DNA of 64,000 bases from Actinospineispora acaciae DSM 45401 (GTDB lineage: Bacteria > Actinomycetota > Actinomycetes > Mycobacteriales > Pseudonocardiaceae), in assembly GCF_000620785.1 (NCBI RefSeq), contig NZ_JIAI01000012.1, forward strand, positions 124,001-188,000, written 5' to 3'. Below the pieces are notes generated by a model. It worked only from the letters and a program-made list of their open reading frames with translations. It had not been told where the DNA came from and did not search any database. Shown piece after piece: positions 1-7,675 of this stretch. The position numbers were made by a program, and so were the translations under genes. Position 1 is the first letter of the stretch. Each line of letters starts with the position of its first letter.

Positions 1-463
1 GTTGAAACCGGCGAAGGAGGTCCTCGAAGAGTTCTTGCCAGGCCGTGAACAGGTCGAGCAGTTTCCCGCGCGCGATCGAGTCCTGATCGGAGACCTCGTT
101 CGCCAGGGAGCCCAGGGGGCACCCGTACCGGCCCTCTTGCAGGGCATTGTGCTCGACGAGTGCATCTCGCCAACGTCGCAGGCCCGCGAACGTCCTCACT
201 TTCTCCAGGCGTTCTCGCTCACCGGTAATCGTTCGCTCGCCCACAAACTCGATCACCGCGCGCACCAGGGCCGGCTTGTCCTCGAAGTGTCGGTACAGCT
301 GCGACTTGCTGACCTTGCTCGCTGAGACGACATCGTCCAGTGTCGTTCCACCGACTCCTCGCACGCGCATCAGTTCGGCGGCGTTGGCGACGATTCGAGA
401 CCTCGTCTTCGCGCCGCGCGCCGTCAACCGCGCGGCCGCGGCCGTCCGCGCGCGCTCCTCCAC
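1..463 (-). CDS. TetR/AcrR family transcriptional regulator (3' end outside window)
   Basis: The minus-strand frame reads a TetR DNA-binding domain (SKVSKSQLYRHFEDKPALV is the recognition-helix region), then a ligand domain with the YGCPLGSLANEV stretch common in TetR_C families. The gene runs off the left edge, so the C-terminus is missing. The first usable start is GTG at 463; the ATG at 471 is in another frame and soon stops. It is divergent from the oxidoreductase at 593, with a palindrome between them, so it most likely represses that gene and itself. The family is clear; the ligand is unknown. Confidence 0.8.
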   Translation of the reverse strand, partial: MEERARTAAAARLTARGAKTRSRIVANAAELMRVRGVGGTTLDDVVSASKVSKSQLYRHFEDKPALVRAVIEFVGERTITGERERLEKVRTFAGLRRWRDALVEHNALQEGRYGCPLGSLANEVSDQDSIARGKLLDLFTAWQELFEDLLRRFQ

Positions 464-493
464 GCCGCCATGGTAGTGACTACCCGGTCGTAT

Positions 494-563
494 CTGGACG
501 ATTCCGTCTCAATGATCGTCGAAATACTTGCAACAGGACGCTACTCTGGACGAACTCGTCCAG
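494..563. promoter_or_regulatory. Probable TetR operator pair between divergent genes
   Basis: A perfect inverted repeat, CTGGACGA-AC-TCGTCCAG, lies at 546-563. A second, imperfect site beginning with the same half CTGGACGA lies at 494-511. The perfect copy sits just upstream of the oxidoreductase ribosome-binding site and the other is closer to the TetR start. This is the usual layout for a TetR repressor controlling both directions. That it is an operator is inferred from symmetry and position. Confidence 0.7.
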
Positions 564-592
564 TTGTAGCGCTGGACACAAGGAGGTGTCGG

Positions 593-1510
593 ATGAAGGC
601 GATCGTGGTGACGGACCAGGCCGAGGGAACGGCCGGGATGACGCTGGTCGAGCGTCCTGAGCCGGAGGCCGCGGGGAACGACGTCCTCGTCGAGGTTCAC
701 GCGTCGGGATTCACCCCGGGTGAGCTGTCGTGGCCGTCGACCTGGACGGATCGCCTCGGCCGCGACCGGACGCCGTCGATCCCGGGGCACGAGCTGGCCG
801 GTGTGGTCAGCGTCCTCGGCTATGGGACGACGGGGCTGTCGGTCGGACAGCGGGTGTTCGGCCTCACCGACTGGACTCGCGACGGCACCCTCGCGGAGTT
901 CGCGGCCGTCGAGGCGCGCAACCTCGCGCCGCTGCCGGGCGACGTCGACTTCACGGTGGGCGCGAGCCTGCCGATCTCGGGGCTGACCGCATGGCAGGGA
1001 CTGTTCGAGCACGGCCACCTTCGGCCGGGACAGAGCGTGCTCGCGCACGGTGCGGCCGGCGGCGTCGGATCGATGGTGGCCCAGCTCGCGCGTGAGGCCG
1101 GTGCGTACGTCATCGGTACCGGGCGCGCCGCCGACCGTCAGGCCGTGCTCGACTTCGGCGCGATGGAGTTCGTCGACCTCGAGAACGACTCACTGGAAGA
1201 CGTCGGCGGAGTCGATGTGGTGTTCGACGTCATCGGTGGCGACATCGGGAAGCGGTCGGCGGCGCTGGTCCGAGCCGGCGGAACACTGGTGACCATCGCC
1301 GGCCCGCCGGCCGCACGGCCCTCGGACGGCCTGGCGATCGACTTCGTCGTCGAGTCCGATCGCGCCCAGCTCGGTGAGGTTGTCCAGCGGGTGCGGGACG
1401 GACGTCTGCGGACGGTCATCGGCAACGTCGCGACCCTCGACGATGCCGTCGCCGCCTTCAACCCGACCGAGCGGACCAACGGAAAGACGATCATCCGCGT
1501 ACGTCCGTGA
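593..1510 (+). CDS. NADP-dependent zinc-free medium-chain oxidoreductase (quinone oxidoreductase-like)
   Basis: This 305-aa protein belongs to the MDR superfamily: an N-terminal GroES-like domain (PGHELAGVV near residue 65) and a Rossmann domain with the nucleotide-binding run AAGGVGSMVAQLA near residue 160. The zinc-ligand cysteines of classical alcohol dehydrogenases are absent, as in quinone reductases. The start is ATG at 593, preceded by AGGAGG at 581-586; longer in-frame starts lack such a site. It probably reduces a quinone or enone with NADPH. Divergence from the TetR gene suggests induction by its substrate or a related toxic compound. Confidence 0.85.
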   Translation: MKAIVVTDQAEGTAGMTLVERPEPEAAGNDVLVEVHASGFTPGELSWPSTWTDRLGRDRTPSIPGHELAGVVSVLGYGTTGLSVGQRVFGLTDWTRDGTLAEFAAVEARNLAPLPGDVDFTVGASLPISGLTAWQGLFEHGHLRPGQSVLAHGAAGGVGSMVAQLAREAGAYVIGTGRAADRQAVLDFGAMEFVDLENDSLEDVGGVDVVFDVIGGDIGKRSAALVRAGGTLVTIAGPPAARPSDGLAIDFVVESDRAQLGEVVQRVRDGRLRTVIGNVATLDDAVAAFNPTERTNGKTIIRVRP

Positions 1511-1528
1511 CGGTCGAGGGAAGCCTGG

Positions 1529-1828
1529 TCAGGAGAAGATGGCGTGCACCTGGTCGACCGCCTCCGGGCCGTAGCCGACCGTGCCCACCGGGACGGCGCC
1601 GTCGATCGCCTCGATGATCCGGCCCGCCCACACCGGGCCGAAGCCGCCGCACAGCTCGATCAGCTGCACGCCCTCGGCCACCAGTCGCCGCGCCACCTCG
1701 ACACCCTGCTCGGGCTTCTCCACGCCGACCAGCACGGTGCGGCAGCTCCCGGTGTCGGCGACCGTGTACGAGCCAGCCGCGTCGCTGCCGGCCGCCGTGT
1801 AGATGAAGCCCCAGTGGGTCAGCGCCAT
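1529..1828 (-). CDS. DUF6506 family protein
   Basis: A 99-aa protein beginning MALTHWGFIYTA and ending DQVHAIFS. It resembles the small actinobacterial DUF6506 proteins, which have no established function. The sequence alternates short beta strands and helices (VEVARRLVAEGVQLIELCGGFGP), with no signal peptide or membrane segment. It lies 9 bp downstream of the Gfo/Idh/MocA gene on the same strand and is probably co-transcribed with it. Family assignment is from memory of the N-terminal motif, so it is moderate. Confidence 0.7.
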   Translation of the reverse strand: MALTHWGFIYTAAGSDAAGSYTVADTGSCRTVLVGVEKPEQGVEVARRLVAEGVQLIELCGGFGPVWAGRIIEAIDGAVPVGTVGYGPEAVDQVHAIFS

Positions 1829-1837
1829 GCTCCCTTC

Positions 1838-2947
1838 CTACCCGAGCACGGCGGTGCCGGCCGTCGCGGCGTGACGCACCGCATCCAGGAGCTCGTGCAC
1901 CCGTACGCCGGTCGCGAAGTCCGGGACGTTCCGCCCGCCGGTGCGGATGTCCTCGGCGAGGTGCCGGTAGAGCCGTGACACGTGGCGCGCGGCGGTCACC
2001 GTGATCGCCGAATCGGGCCGGTGCCGCGCGGGGATCGGAAGTTCTCGCCACGGACGGCCGGGGCCGTCGGACGCGAGCAGGCGCAGCTCACCGATGGGCA
2101 GTTGGACGTCTTCGAGGGCGGTGGCCGGGGTCGACACGAGGGCCAGGCTTCCCGAGGTGCCGGCGATCTCCAGCCTGGACCTCGGCTCGGCCACCTCGGC
2201 CTGCGCGATGTGCACCGAGGCGACCACGCCGTCGCCCAGCACGCCGCTGACCAGCACGTGGTCCGGGCTGGTGACGGCCACCTCGGCGCCGGTCTCGGCC
2301 ACGGCCAGCGTCGGGTGGCGCACCGCGAGCGTGGCGGACAGCTCGGAGAACCCGCCGAGCAGGTACTCCAGCGCGTCCAGGGCGTGGCCGCCGATGACCT
2401 CGAGCAGGCCGGCGCCGTTGGTGGCGTCGAGGGTGTACGCGGCCCAGCCGGGCAGCGTCCCGCCGGCGCCCAGGGCGCGGGCCGTGAACAGGTTCACCGA
2501 CGTGACCCGGCCCAGCTCGCCGTGGGCGAGAAGCTCCCTGGCGTAGCCGACCGCCGGGGCGTACCTGGTCTGCAGCCCGACCGCAGTGTGCACCTCCCGG
2601 GCCGACCCGGCGAGCGCCACGCCCTCCTCGGTGGTCCGCGCCAGCGGCCACTCGCAGTAGACGTGCTTGCCCGCCGCGAGCGCCGCGCCGACCAGCTCGG
2701 CGTGCGCGGGCACCTTGACGGTGACGGTGACCAGGTCCACGTCCGGGTGTTCGGCCAGCGCGCGCGGGTCGGTGAACGCGTGCGCGGCGCCGAACATCCC
2801 GGCCGCCCGCTCGGCGCTCTCCGCCCTGCTGGTGCCGACCGCGACGAGCCGGTACTCGGGCAGCGCCCGCAGCGCCGGGACGTGCGCCCGGCCGGCCCAG
2901 CCCCGGTCCGGGCCGGCGCCGATGATCCCCACCCCGATCGGTCTCAT
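1838..2947 (-). CDS. Gfo/Idh/MocA family NAD(P)-dependent oxidoreductase
   Basis: A 369-aa protein with an N-terminal Rossmann fold (GVGIIGAGPDRGWAGRAHVPAL), the Gfo/Idh/MocA motif HVYCEWPLA near residue 95 (the usual catalytic Lys-Pro there reads Trp-Pro), and the C-terminal alpha/beta domain. Family members oxidise or reduce sugars, inositols or related polyols. ATG at 2947 is preceded by a purine-rich GGGAGGAAGG. It is divergent from the TetR gene at 3038 across two strong palindromes. The EKP-to-EWP change suggests a non-sugar or altered substrate, but this is only an inference. Confidence 0.88.
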   Translation of the reverse strand: MRPIGVGIIGAGPDRGWAGRAHVPALRALPEYRLVAVGTSRAESAERAAGMFGAAHAFTDPRALAEHPDVDLVTVTVKVPAHAELVGAALAAGKHVYCEWPLARTTEEGVALAGSAREVHTAVGLQTRYAPAVGYARELLAHGELGRVTSVNLFTARALGAGGTLPGWAAYTLDATNGAGLLEVIGGHALDALEYLLGGFSELSATLAVRHPTLAVAETGAEVAVTSPDHVLVSGVLGDGVVASVHIAQAEVAEPRSRLEIAGTSGSLALVSTPATALEDVQLPIGELRLLASDGPGRPWRELPIPARHRPDSAITVTAARHVSRLYRHLAEDIRTGGRNVPDFATGVRVHELLDAVRHAATAGTAVLG

Positions 2948-2960
2948 CCTTCCTCCCTTC

Positions 2961-3023
2961 GCATAAGCGGACTTTGTGCGTCCGCTTATGCGAGCCTAGC
3001 AGGAAGCGGACGTGAGGCGTCCG
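2961..3023. promoter_or_regulatory. Twin TetR operators with CGGAC-N7-GTCCG spacing
   Basis: A perfect 13-bp inverted repeat, CGCATAAGCGGAC-N7-GTCCGCTTATGCG, occupies 2961-2993. A second CGGAC-N7-GTCCG site lies at 3007-3023, centred 38 bp away. Both lie between the divergent Gfo/Idh/MocA and TetR genes, the second just upstream of the TetR start. Same half-site and same spacing strongly suggest the TetR protein at 3038 binds both and represses both genes. Confidence 0.8.
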
Positions 3024-3037
3024 GATAGGCTGGAGGC

Positions 3038-3694
3038 ATGAGCGGTGCGGACGGCGCGGTGACACGGCTGCTGGCCGGGGGCGGCGGTCAGCCGCGCGCG
3101 GACGCCCGGCGCAACGTGGCGCGCCTGGTGGATGCCGCCCGGGCCGCGGTCGCGGAGGTCGGCGTGCAGGTCACCGCGCACGAGATCGCCCGGCGGGCCG
3201 GGGTGGGGGTGGGCACCTTCTACCGGCGGCTGCCGTCCAGGGAGGCGCTGCTGGAGGCCGTGCTCGCCGACGTCATCGACGAGATGCTGGCCCTGGCCCG
3301 CGAGTGCCTGCGTGATCCGGACCCGTGGCGCGGGTTCCGCCGGTTCGCCGTCGACTACGTCCAGCTGCGGGTGGCCAGCTGCGGGCTCAACGAGGCGCTC
3401 GGCGAGCACCGGGGCCTGGACCTGGACCCAGCGCTGGCCGAGCTGCGCGGGCACCTGGAGCGCCTGGTCACCCGCGCGGTCCAGGCCGGGGCGATGCGCG
3501 CCGACGTGCGCTGGCCGGACGTGGCCTTCCTGCTCGCCTCGGCCGTGCCGGAGCCGGCGACGATCGGGCTGCGCGCCGAACCGGAGCAGTGGCGCCGCAA
3601 CCTGGACGTCATCCTGGACGGCCTGGCGGCCCCGACCAGCCCGTTCAGTAGTGTGAAAGGCCGAGTCGAACCTGGAGTGGAGGGAGTGCGGTGA
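3038..3694 (+). CDS. TetR/AcrR family transcriptional regulator
   Basis: A 218-aa regulator with the TetR HTH in residues 28-75 (VTAHEIARRAGVGVGTFYRRLPSREALL), followed by the helical ligand-binding domain. GGAGG precedes the ATG. Its stop codon overlaps the GTG start of rsfS by 4 bp, so this regulator is translationally tied to a ribosome-silencing factor. In mycobacteria nadD occupies that upstream position. The probable targets are itself and the divergent Gfo/Idh/MocA gene. Confidence 0.88.
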   Translation: MSGADGAVTRLLAGGGGQPRADARRNVARLVDAARAAVAEVGVQVTAHEIARRAGVGVGTFYRRLPSREALLEAVLADVIDEMLALARECLRDPDPWRGFRRFAVDYVQLRVASCGLNEALGEHRGLDLDPALAELRGHLERLVTRAVQAGAMRADVRWPDVAFLLASAVPEPATIGLRAEPEQWRRNLDVILDGLAAPTSPFSSVKGRVEPGVEGVR

Positions 3695-4101
3695 GCGCGA
3701 CCACGCAGTCGTTGGAGTTGGCCAGGGTCGCGGCCGGCGCCGCGGCCAACAAGAAGGCACGCGAGATCGTGGTGCTCGACGTCTCCGACCGGCTGGTCAT
3801 CACCGACTGCTTCGTGATCGCCTCGGCCCCCAACGAGCGTCAGGTGCAGGCGATCGTCGACGAGGTGGAGGAGCGGCTGCGGATGGCCGGCAGCAAGCCG
3901 ATCCGCCGCGAGGGCACCCGGGAGGGTCGCTGGGTGCTGCTCGACTTCGTGGACGTGGTGGTGCACATCCAGCACGCCGAGGAGCGCGGCTTCTACGGGC
4001 TGGACAGGCTGTGGAAGGACTGCCCGAGGATCGAGTTCCCGGAGGCCCGGGTCGATCCGGCGGGCGATGATGATCCCGACACGGAGGGGTACGCCGGGTG
4101 A
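3691..4101 (+). CDS. rsfS: Ribosome silencing factor RsfS
   Basis: A 136-aa member of the RsfS/Iojap/DUF143 family, which binds ribosomal protein uL14 and blocks 30S-50S joining when nutrients are scarce. Family hallmarks are visible: KAREIVVLDVSDRL, TDCFVIASAPNERQVQAI and the central WVLLDFVDVVVHIQHAEERGFYGLDRLW. GTG at 3691 has GGAGGGAG upstream and overlaps the TetR stop. The downstream phosphatase starts in a GTGA overlap. The gene order rsfS-gpgP-octT-degV matches mycobacteria, except that nadD is not upstream. Confidence 0.95.
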   Translation: MSATTQSLELARVAAGAAANKKAREIVVLDVSDRLVITDCFVIASAPNERQVQAIVDEVEERLRMAGSKPIRREGTREGRWVLLDFVDVVVHIQHAEERGFYGLDRLWKDCPRIEFPEARVDPAGDDDPDTEGYAG

Positions 4102-4724
4102 CGCTGCGGCGGCTGGTGTTGGTGCGGCATGGCGAGACCGACTTCAACGCCGAAGGCCGTATGCAGGGACATCTGGAGTCCGAGCTCACCCCGGTCGGGG
4201 TTTCTCAGGCGCGGCGGGTGGCGCCGGCGCTGGCCCGGTTCAAGCCGGCCCGCCTGGTCAGCTCCGACCTGAGCAGGGCGGCCCGCACCGCCGAGGAGAT
4301 CGGGCTGGTCTGCGGCCTGCCGGTGGAGCTGGACACCCGGCTGCGGGAGACGCACCTGGGGGAGTGGCAGGGGCTCACCGTCGAGCAGGTCGAGGAGGGC
4401 TGGCCCGGCGCGCTGGACACCTGGCGGGCGGACCCGACCTGGTCGCCGCCCGGTGGGGAGTCCCGGGTGGCGGTGGCTGCGCGGGCGATGCCGCTGGTGG
4501 AGGAGCTGGCGGCGAAGTTCGCCCCGGAGCCGCCGACGACGGTGCTGCTGTGCGCGCACGGCGGGTTGATCTCGGCGTTGACCTGCGCGCTGCTCGGGCT
4601 GGAGCCGTCCAGCTGGACGGCGCTGGGCGGGCTGGACAACGCGCGCTGGGCAACCGTGCGGCGCCGCCCGGCCCCGACCGCGCCGTGGCGGCTGACCGGG
4701 TACAACGTCGGCATCCTGGACTGA
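4098..4724 (+). CDS. Histidine phosphatase, probable glucosyl-3-phosphoglycerate phosphatase
   Basis: A 208-aa phosphoglycerate-mutase-like phosphatase. The catalytic motif RHGETDFN starts at Arg10 and the second histidine lies in CAHGGLIS. The acid residue lies in RLRETHLGEWQG. By position between rsfS and octT it corresponds to mycobacterial GpgP, which dephosphorylates glucosyl-3-phosphoglycerate to glucosylglycerate for methylglucose lipopolysaccharide synthesis. Sequence alone shows only the superfamily; the substrate rests on synteny. GTG start overlaps the rsfS stop. Confidence 0.88.
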   Translation: MTLRRLVLVRHGETDFNAEGRMQGHLESELTPVGVSQARRVAPALARFKPARLVSSDLSRAARTAEEIGLVCGLPVELDTRLRETHLGEWQGLTVEQVEEGWPGALDTWRADPTWSPPGGESRVAVAARAMPLVEELAAKFAPEPPTTVLLCAHGGLISALTCALLGLEPSSWTALGGLDNARWATVRRRPAPTAPWRLTGYNVGILD

Positions 4725-4727
4725 GAC

Positions 4728-5465
4728 GTGTCCGGACCGGTGCTGCTGGTGCTCGGCGACTCGCTGGCCTTCCACGGCCCGTCGCGCGCGGAGCCGGCGA
4801 ACGAGCCCCGGCTGTGGCACAACGTCGCGGCCGAGGCCCTTGGCGGGCGCGCCGAGCTGCTCGCCGGGTACGGCTGGACGGCGCGGCACGCCTGGCGGGC
4901 GCTGATCCACGACCCCCGGATCTGGCCGGTGATGCCCACGGTGGACGCGCTGGTGCTCGGCGTCGGTGGCATGGACACGTTGCCCTCGCCGCTGCCGACG
5001 GCGGTGCGCGAGCTGATCCCGTCGCTGCGTCCTGACGGGCTGCGGCGGGTGGTGCGGGACGGTTACCAGGCGGCGCAGCCGTGGCTGTCCCGGGCGCTCG
5101 CCCGGCTCCCCGGCGGTGGGCCGGTCGCACTGCCGCCCGCGCAGACGGTGCGGTACCTGGAACAGTGCCGGCGCGCGGTGACGACCATCCGGCCGGGCAT
5201 CCCGGTGGTGGCGTTCCTGCCCAGCGTGCACCGGGCGCCGGCGTACGGGTACGCGCACCCGGGGCGGCGTCCCGCCGAGCGGGCGACGCGGGCGTGGGCC
5301 ACCTCGGTGGGCGCCGCGACGCTGGACGTGCCGACGCTGGTGCGCTCGCACGTGTTCGCCGGCGAGGGGAACCCGGACGGCATGCACTGGGGTTGGTGCG
5401 GCCACCGCGTCGTCGGCGAGGCGCTCGCCAAACTGCTCCGCGAGTCGGGGCTCTCGGCACCTTGA
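4728..5465 (+). CDS. octT: SGNH/GDSL-family diglucosylglycerate octanoyltransferase (OctT-like)
   Basis: A 245-aa SGNH-fold protein. The nucleophile block LVLGDSLAFHG is at the N-terminus and the catalytic Asp-His pair lies in NPDGMHWGWCGH near residue 220. In mycobacteria the gene in this position (Rv2418c) transfers octanoate to diglucosylglycerate, an early precursor of methylglucose lipopolysaccharide. There is no signal peptide, consistent with a cytosolic acyltransferase. GTG start lies 3 bp after the phosphatase stop. A 22-bp dispersed repeat overlaps its last codons. Confidence 0.82.
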   Translation: MSGPVLLVLGDSLAFHGPSRAEPANEPRLWHNVAAEALGGRAELLAGYGWTARHAWRALIHDPRIWPVMPTVDALVLGVGGMDTLPSPLPTAVRELIPSLRPDGLRRVVRDGYQAAQPWLSRALARLPGGGPVALPPAQTVRYLEQCRRAVTTIRPGIPVVAFLPSVHRAPAYGYAHPGRRPAERATRAWATSVGAATLDVPTLVRSHVFAGEGNPDGMHWGWCGHRVVGEALAKLLRESGLSAP

Positions 5466-5623
5466 GTCGGGGCTCTCGGCACCCTGAGGGGTTGTTCACG
5501 CTCCAGCCAGGAGGGCGGGCCGGAGGCTCGTCCGAGTGGCTGGATCGGGCTTTGTGATCGCCGGAGGCGATTCGTGAACAACCCCGGTTCACGGGATGAC
5601 CGAGTCGGGGGTTTGGGCGCCTT
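5442..5623. repeat. Dispersed GAGTCG-type repeats after octT
   Basis: Two head-to-tail 22-bp units beginning GAGTCGGGGCTCTCGGCACC occupy 5442-5463 and 5464-5485. A related unit, GAGTCGGGGGTTTGGGCGCC, starts at 5602. Related copies occur at 17738-17869, so this is a dispersed family. The first unit covers the last codons and stop of octT. The remaining space to degV at 5737 shows no ORF that I can support. Confidence 0.75.
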
Positions 5624-5736
5624 TGCGGTGGGGCGGCCGGCTGGATGCGTCGTGGCGGCACGCTCTAGGGTCGAGCGACCGCATCGGGTCGGCGCGCTCC
5701 GACCCCACCAAGTCGTCCTGACGGCCGGAGGTCGGC

Positions 5737-6633
5737 GTGCCCGTCGCCGTGGTGACCGACTCCACCGGCTACCTGCCGGCCGGGTTGGCCGAGCAACACC
5801 GCATCCACGTGGTGCCGCTGCGGGTAGTGTGGGGCGAACGGACCGGGCTGGACATCGTGGACGTCGGGCCGGCCGAGGTCCGGGCGGCGCTGGCCGACTC
5901 GAACGTGCTGGTCGGCACCTCCCGGCCGGCGCCCGCCGAGTTCGCCGCGCGCTATCGGGAGCTGCTGGACGGGGGCGCGGACGAGATCGTCTCGGTGCAC
6001 CTGTCCCGGCGGCTGTCCGGCACCTGGGAGGCCGCGCGGATCGCCGCCGAGGAGGTCGGTTCCGGTCGGGTGCGGGTGGTCGACTCCAGGTCGACCGGGA
6101 TGGGGCTCGGGTTTGCCGTGCTGGCCGCGTCGCGGGTGGCGTTGGCGGGTGGTGAGGGTGCGGAGGTGGAGGCGGCCGCCGCCGATGTGGCCGCCCGGAG
6201 CCGGGTGTTCTTCTGCGTGGACTCGCTGGAGCACCTGCGCCGGGGCGGGCGGATCGGCGCGGCGGCAGCCTGGTTGGGGAGTGCGCTCGCGATCAAGCCG
6301 GTGCTGCATGTCAGCGACGGGTTGATCGAGCCGTTGGAGAAGGTGCGGACGGCCGCGAGGGCGGCGACTCGGATGGTGGAGCTGGCGGCGCGGGAGTGCG
6401 GGACGGGGCCGGCGGAGCTGGCGGTGCACCATCTGGGCGCGGTGGCGCGTGCGGAGGAGCTGGCCGGACGGCTGGCGGAGCGGTTGCCGGCGGCGGGGCC
6501 GTGCGTGGTGTCCGAGGTGGGAGCCGTGCTCGGGGCGCACGCCGGGCCGGGGTTGTTGGGGGTTGTCGTGGTGCCCGGTGTGTCCGGCGTGCCCGCCGAC
6601 CGAGCGGGGCGTACGTCGCCCCGGCCAGTGTGA
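5737..6633 (+). CDS. DegV family fatty-acid-binding protein
   Basis: A 298-aa DegV/DAK-like protein that binds a long-chain fatty acid; in Firmicutes such proteins are the FakB partners of a fatty acid kinase. N-terminal VVTDSTGYLPAGL, the ligand region LVGTSRPAPAEFAARYRELL and VHLSRRLSGTWEAARIAAEE, and the RGGRIGAAAAWLGSALAIKPVL segment all fit the family. No FakA gene is nearby. GTG start at 5737 follows GGAGG. The position downstream of octT matches Rv2417c. Confidence 0.92.
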   Translation: MPVAVVTDSTGYLPAGLAEQHRIHVVPLRVVWGERTGLDIVDVGPAEVRAALADSNVLVGTSRPAPAEFAARYRELLDGGADEIVSVHLSRRLSGTWEAARIAAEEVGSGRVRVVDSRSTGMGLGFAVLAASRVALAGGEGAEVEAAAADVAARSRVFFCVDSLEHLRRGGRIGAAAAWLGSALAIKPVLHVSDGLIEPLEKVRTAARAATRMVELAARECGTGPAELAVHHLGAVARAEELAGRLAERLPAAGPCVVSEVGAVLGAHAGPGLLGVVVVPGVSGVPADRAGRTSPRPV

Positions 6634-6760
6634 CACGCCGACCGGACGTTTTCGCGCCCTCCGGCGCCGTGGCGGCTCGGTTGTCCACAACTCCCGGGTA
6701 ATCCACAGGGCGGGCCGCTGACCTGCACCGATCGCTCGGGAACTTCCTAGCCTCGCTCCC

Positions 6761-7675
6761 ATGACGACGGCGCGCAGTGACGTTTCAACCGAGCAGGAGA
6801 GGTCGGCGGCCGAGCGGCTGGCCGCGCTTCGGGCGGCGCGGGGCTCTCCGGGCGCGGCGCGGGCTCGCGGTGACACCGCCCGGCCGGCCGAACGGCGGCC
6901 GTCCCCGCGCGCACCCGGAGCCCGCACCAAGCCCGCGCCGACCGACACCGCCCCGCTCCCGGTCCTCCCCGCCCCGCCCCGGTCGCTGACCCGGCTGCTG
7001 GAGCGGTGGCTGCCCTCGGCGTGGCGCGGCGCGCGACTGGACCCGGGCCGGCCGGGCGCGCTGGCGCTCGTGATCGTCGCCGTCCTCGCGGCCGTGCTCG
7101 CCACCGTCGCGGTCTGGCGCTCCCGGCCGGTCGCCGAGCCGGCGCCCGCACTCGCGGTGGCCACGCCCGCCGTGGAGACCGCCCCGTCCGTGCCAGCGCC
7201 CGCGCGAGCCCCGACCGCCGGCCAGCCGCTGGTGATCAGCGTCGCCGGCAAGGTCCGGCGGCCCGGCCTGGTCCGGTTGCCCGACGGCTCACGGGTCGCC
7301 GATGCGATCGCGCAGGCCGGCGGCCCGACCCGAGACGCGGACCTGACCACGCTGAACCTCGCACGGCGCCTCACCGACGGCGAGCAGATCCTGGTCGGCC
7401 TGCCGCAACCGGCCGAAGCCGCCGCCGGCGCACCGGCGAGCCCGTCCGGCGGACCCGGCGCCGCCGCACCGCCGTCCACGGGCGGCAAGGTCGACCTGAA
7501 CCGCGCCACCCTGGAGCAGCTGGACACCCTCCCGGGCATCGGCCGGGTCACCGCCCAGCGAATCCTCGACTGGCGCACCCAACACGGCCGGTTCACCTCG
7601 ATCGAGCAGCTCCGCGAGGTCGAGGGCATCGGTGAGCGCCGGTTCGGCCAGCTCAGGGCGCAGGTGACGATATGA
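6761..7675 (+). CDS. comEA: ComEA family helix-hairpin-helix DNA-binding protein
   Basis: A 304-aa membrane-anchored DNA receptor. A roughly 100-residue Pro/Arg/Ala-rich cytoplasmic N-terminus precedes one transmembrane helix (LALVIVAVLAAVLATVAVW). Then come an SLBB domain (VAGKVRRPGLVRLPDGSRV) and two C-terminal HhH motifs (LDTLPGIGRVTAQRIL and VEGIGERRFGQL). The stop overlaps the comEC start in ATGA, so the pair is translationally coupled. Competence is not established for most actinomycetes, so DNA uptake is inferred from the family. Confidence 0.93.
   Translation: MTTARSDVSTEQERSAAERLAALRAARGSPGAARARGDTARPAERRPSPRAPGARTKPAPTDTAPLPVLPAPPRSLTRLLERWLPSAWRGARLDPGRPGALALVIVAVLAAVLATVAVWRSRPVAEPAPALAVATPAVETAPSVPAPARAPTAGQPLVISVAGKVRRPGLVRLPDGSRVADAIAQAGGPTRDADLTTLNLARRLTDGEQILVGLPQPAEAAAGAPASPSGGPGAAAPPSTGGKVDLNRATLEQLDTLPGIGRVTAQRILDWRTQHGRFTSIEQLREVEGIGERRFGQLRAQVTI

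Noticed and set aside
2..660. Three short plus-strand frames at the left edge
   Set aside because: The minus-strand TetR gene with a clear HTH explains the left part (1-463), and the rest (464-660) is the divergent promoter region and the start of the oxidoreductase gene in another frame.
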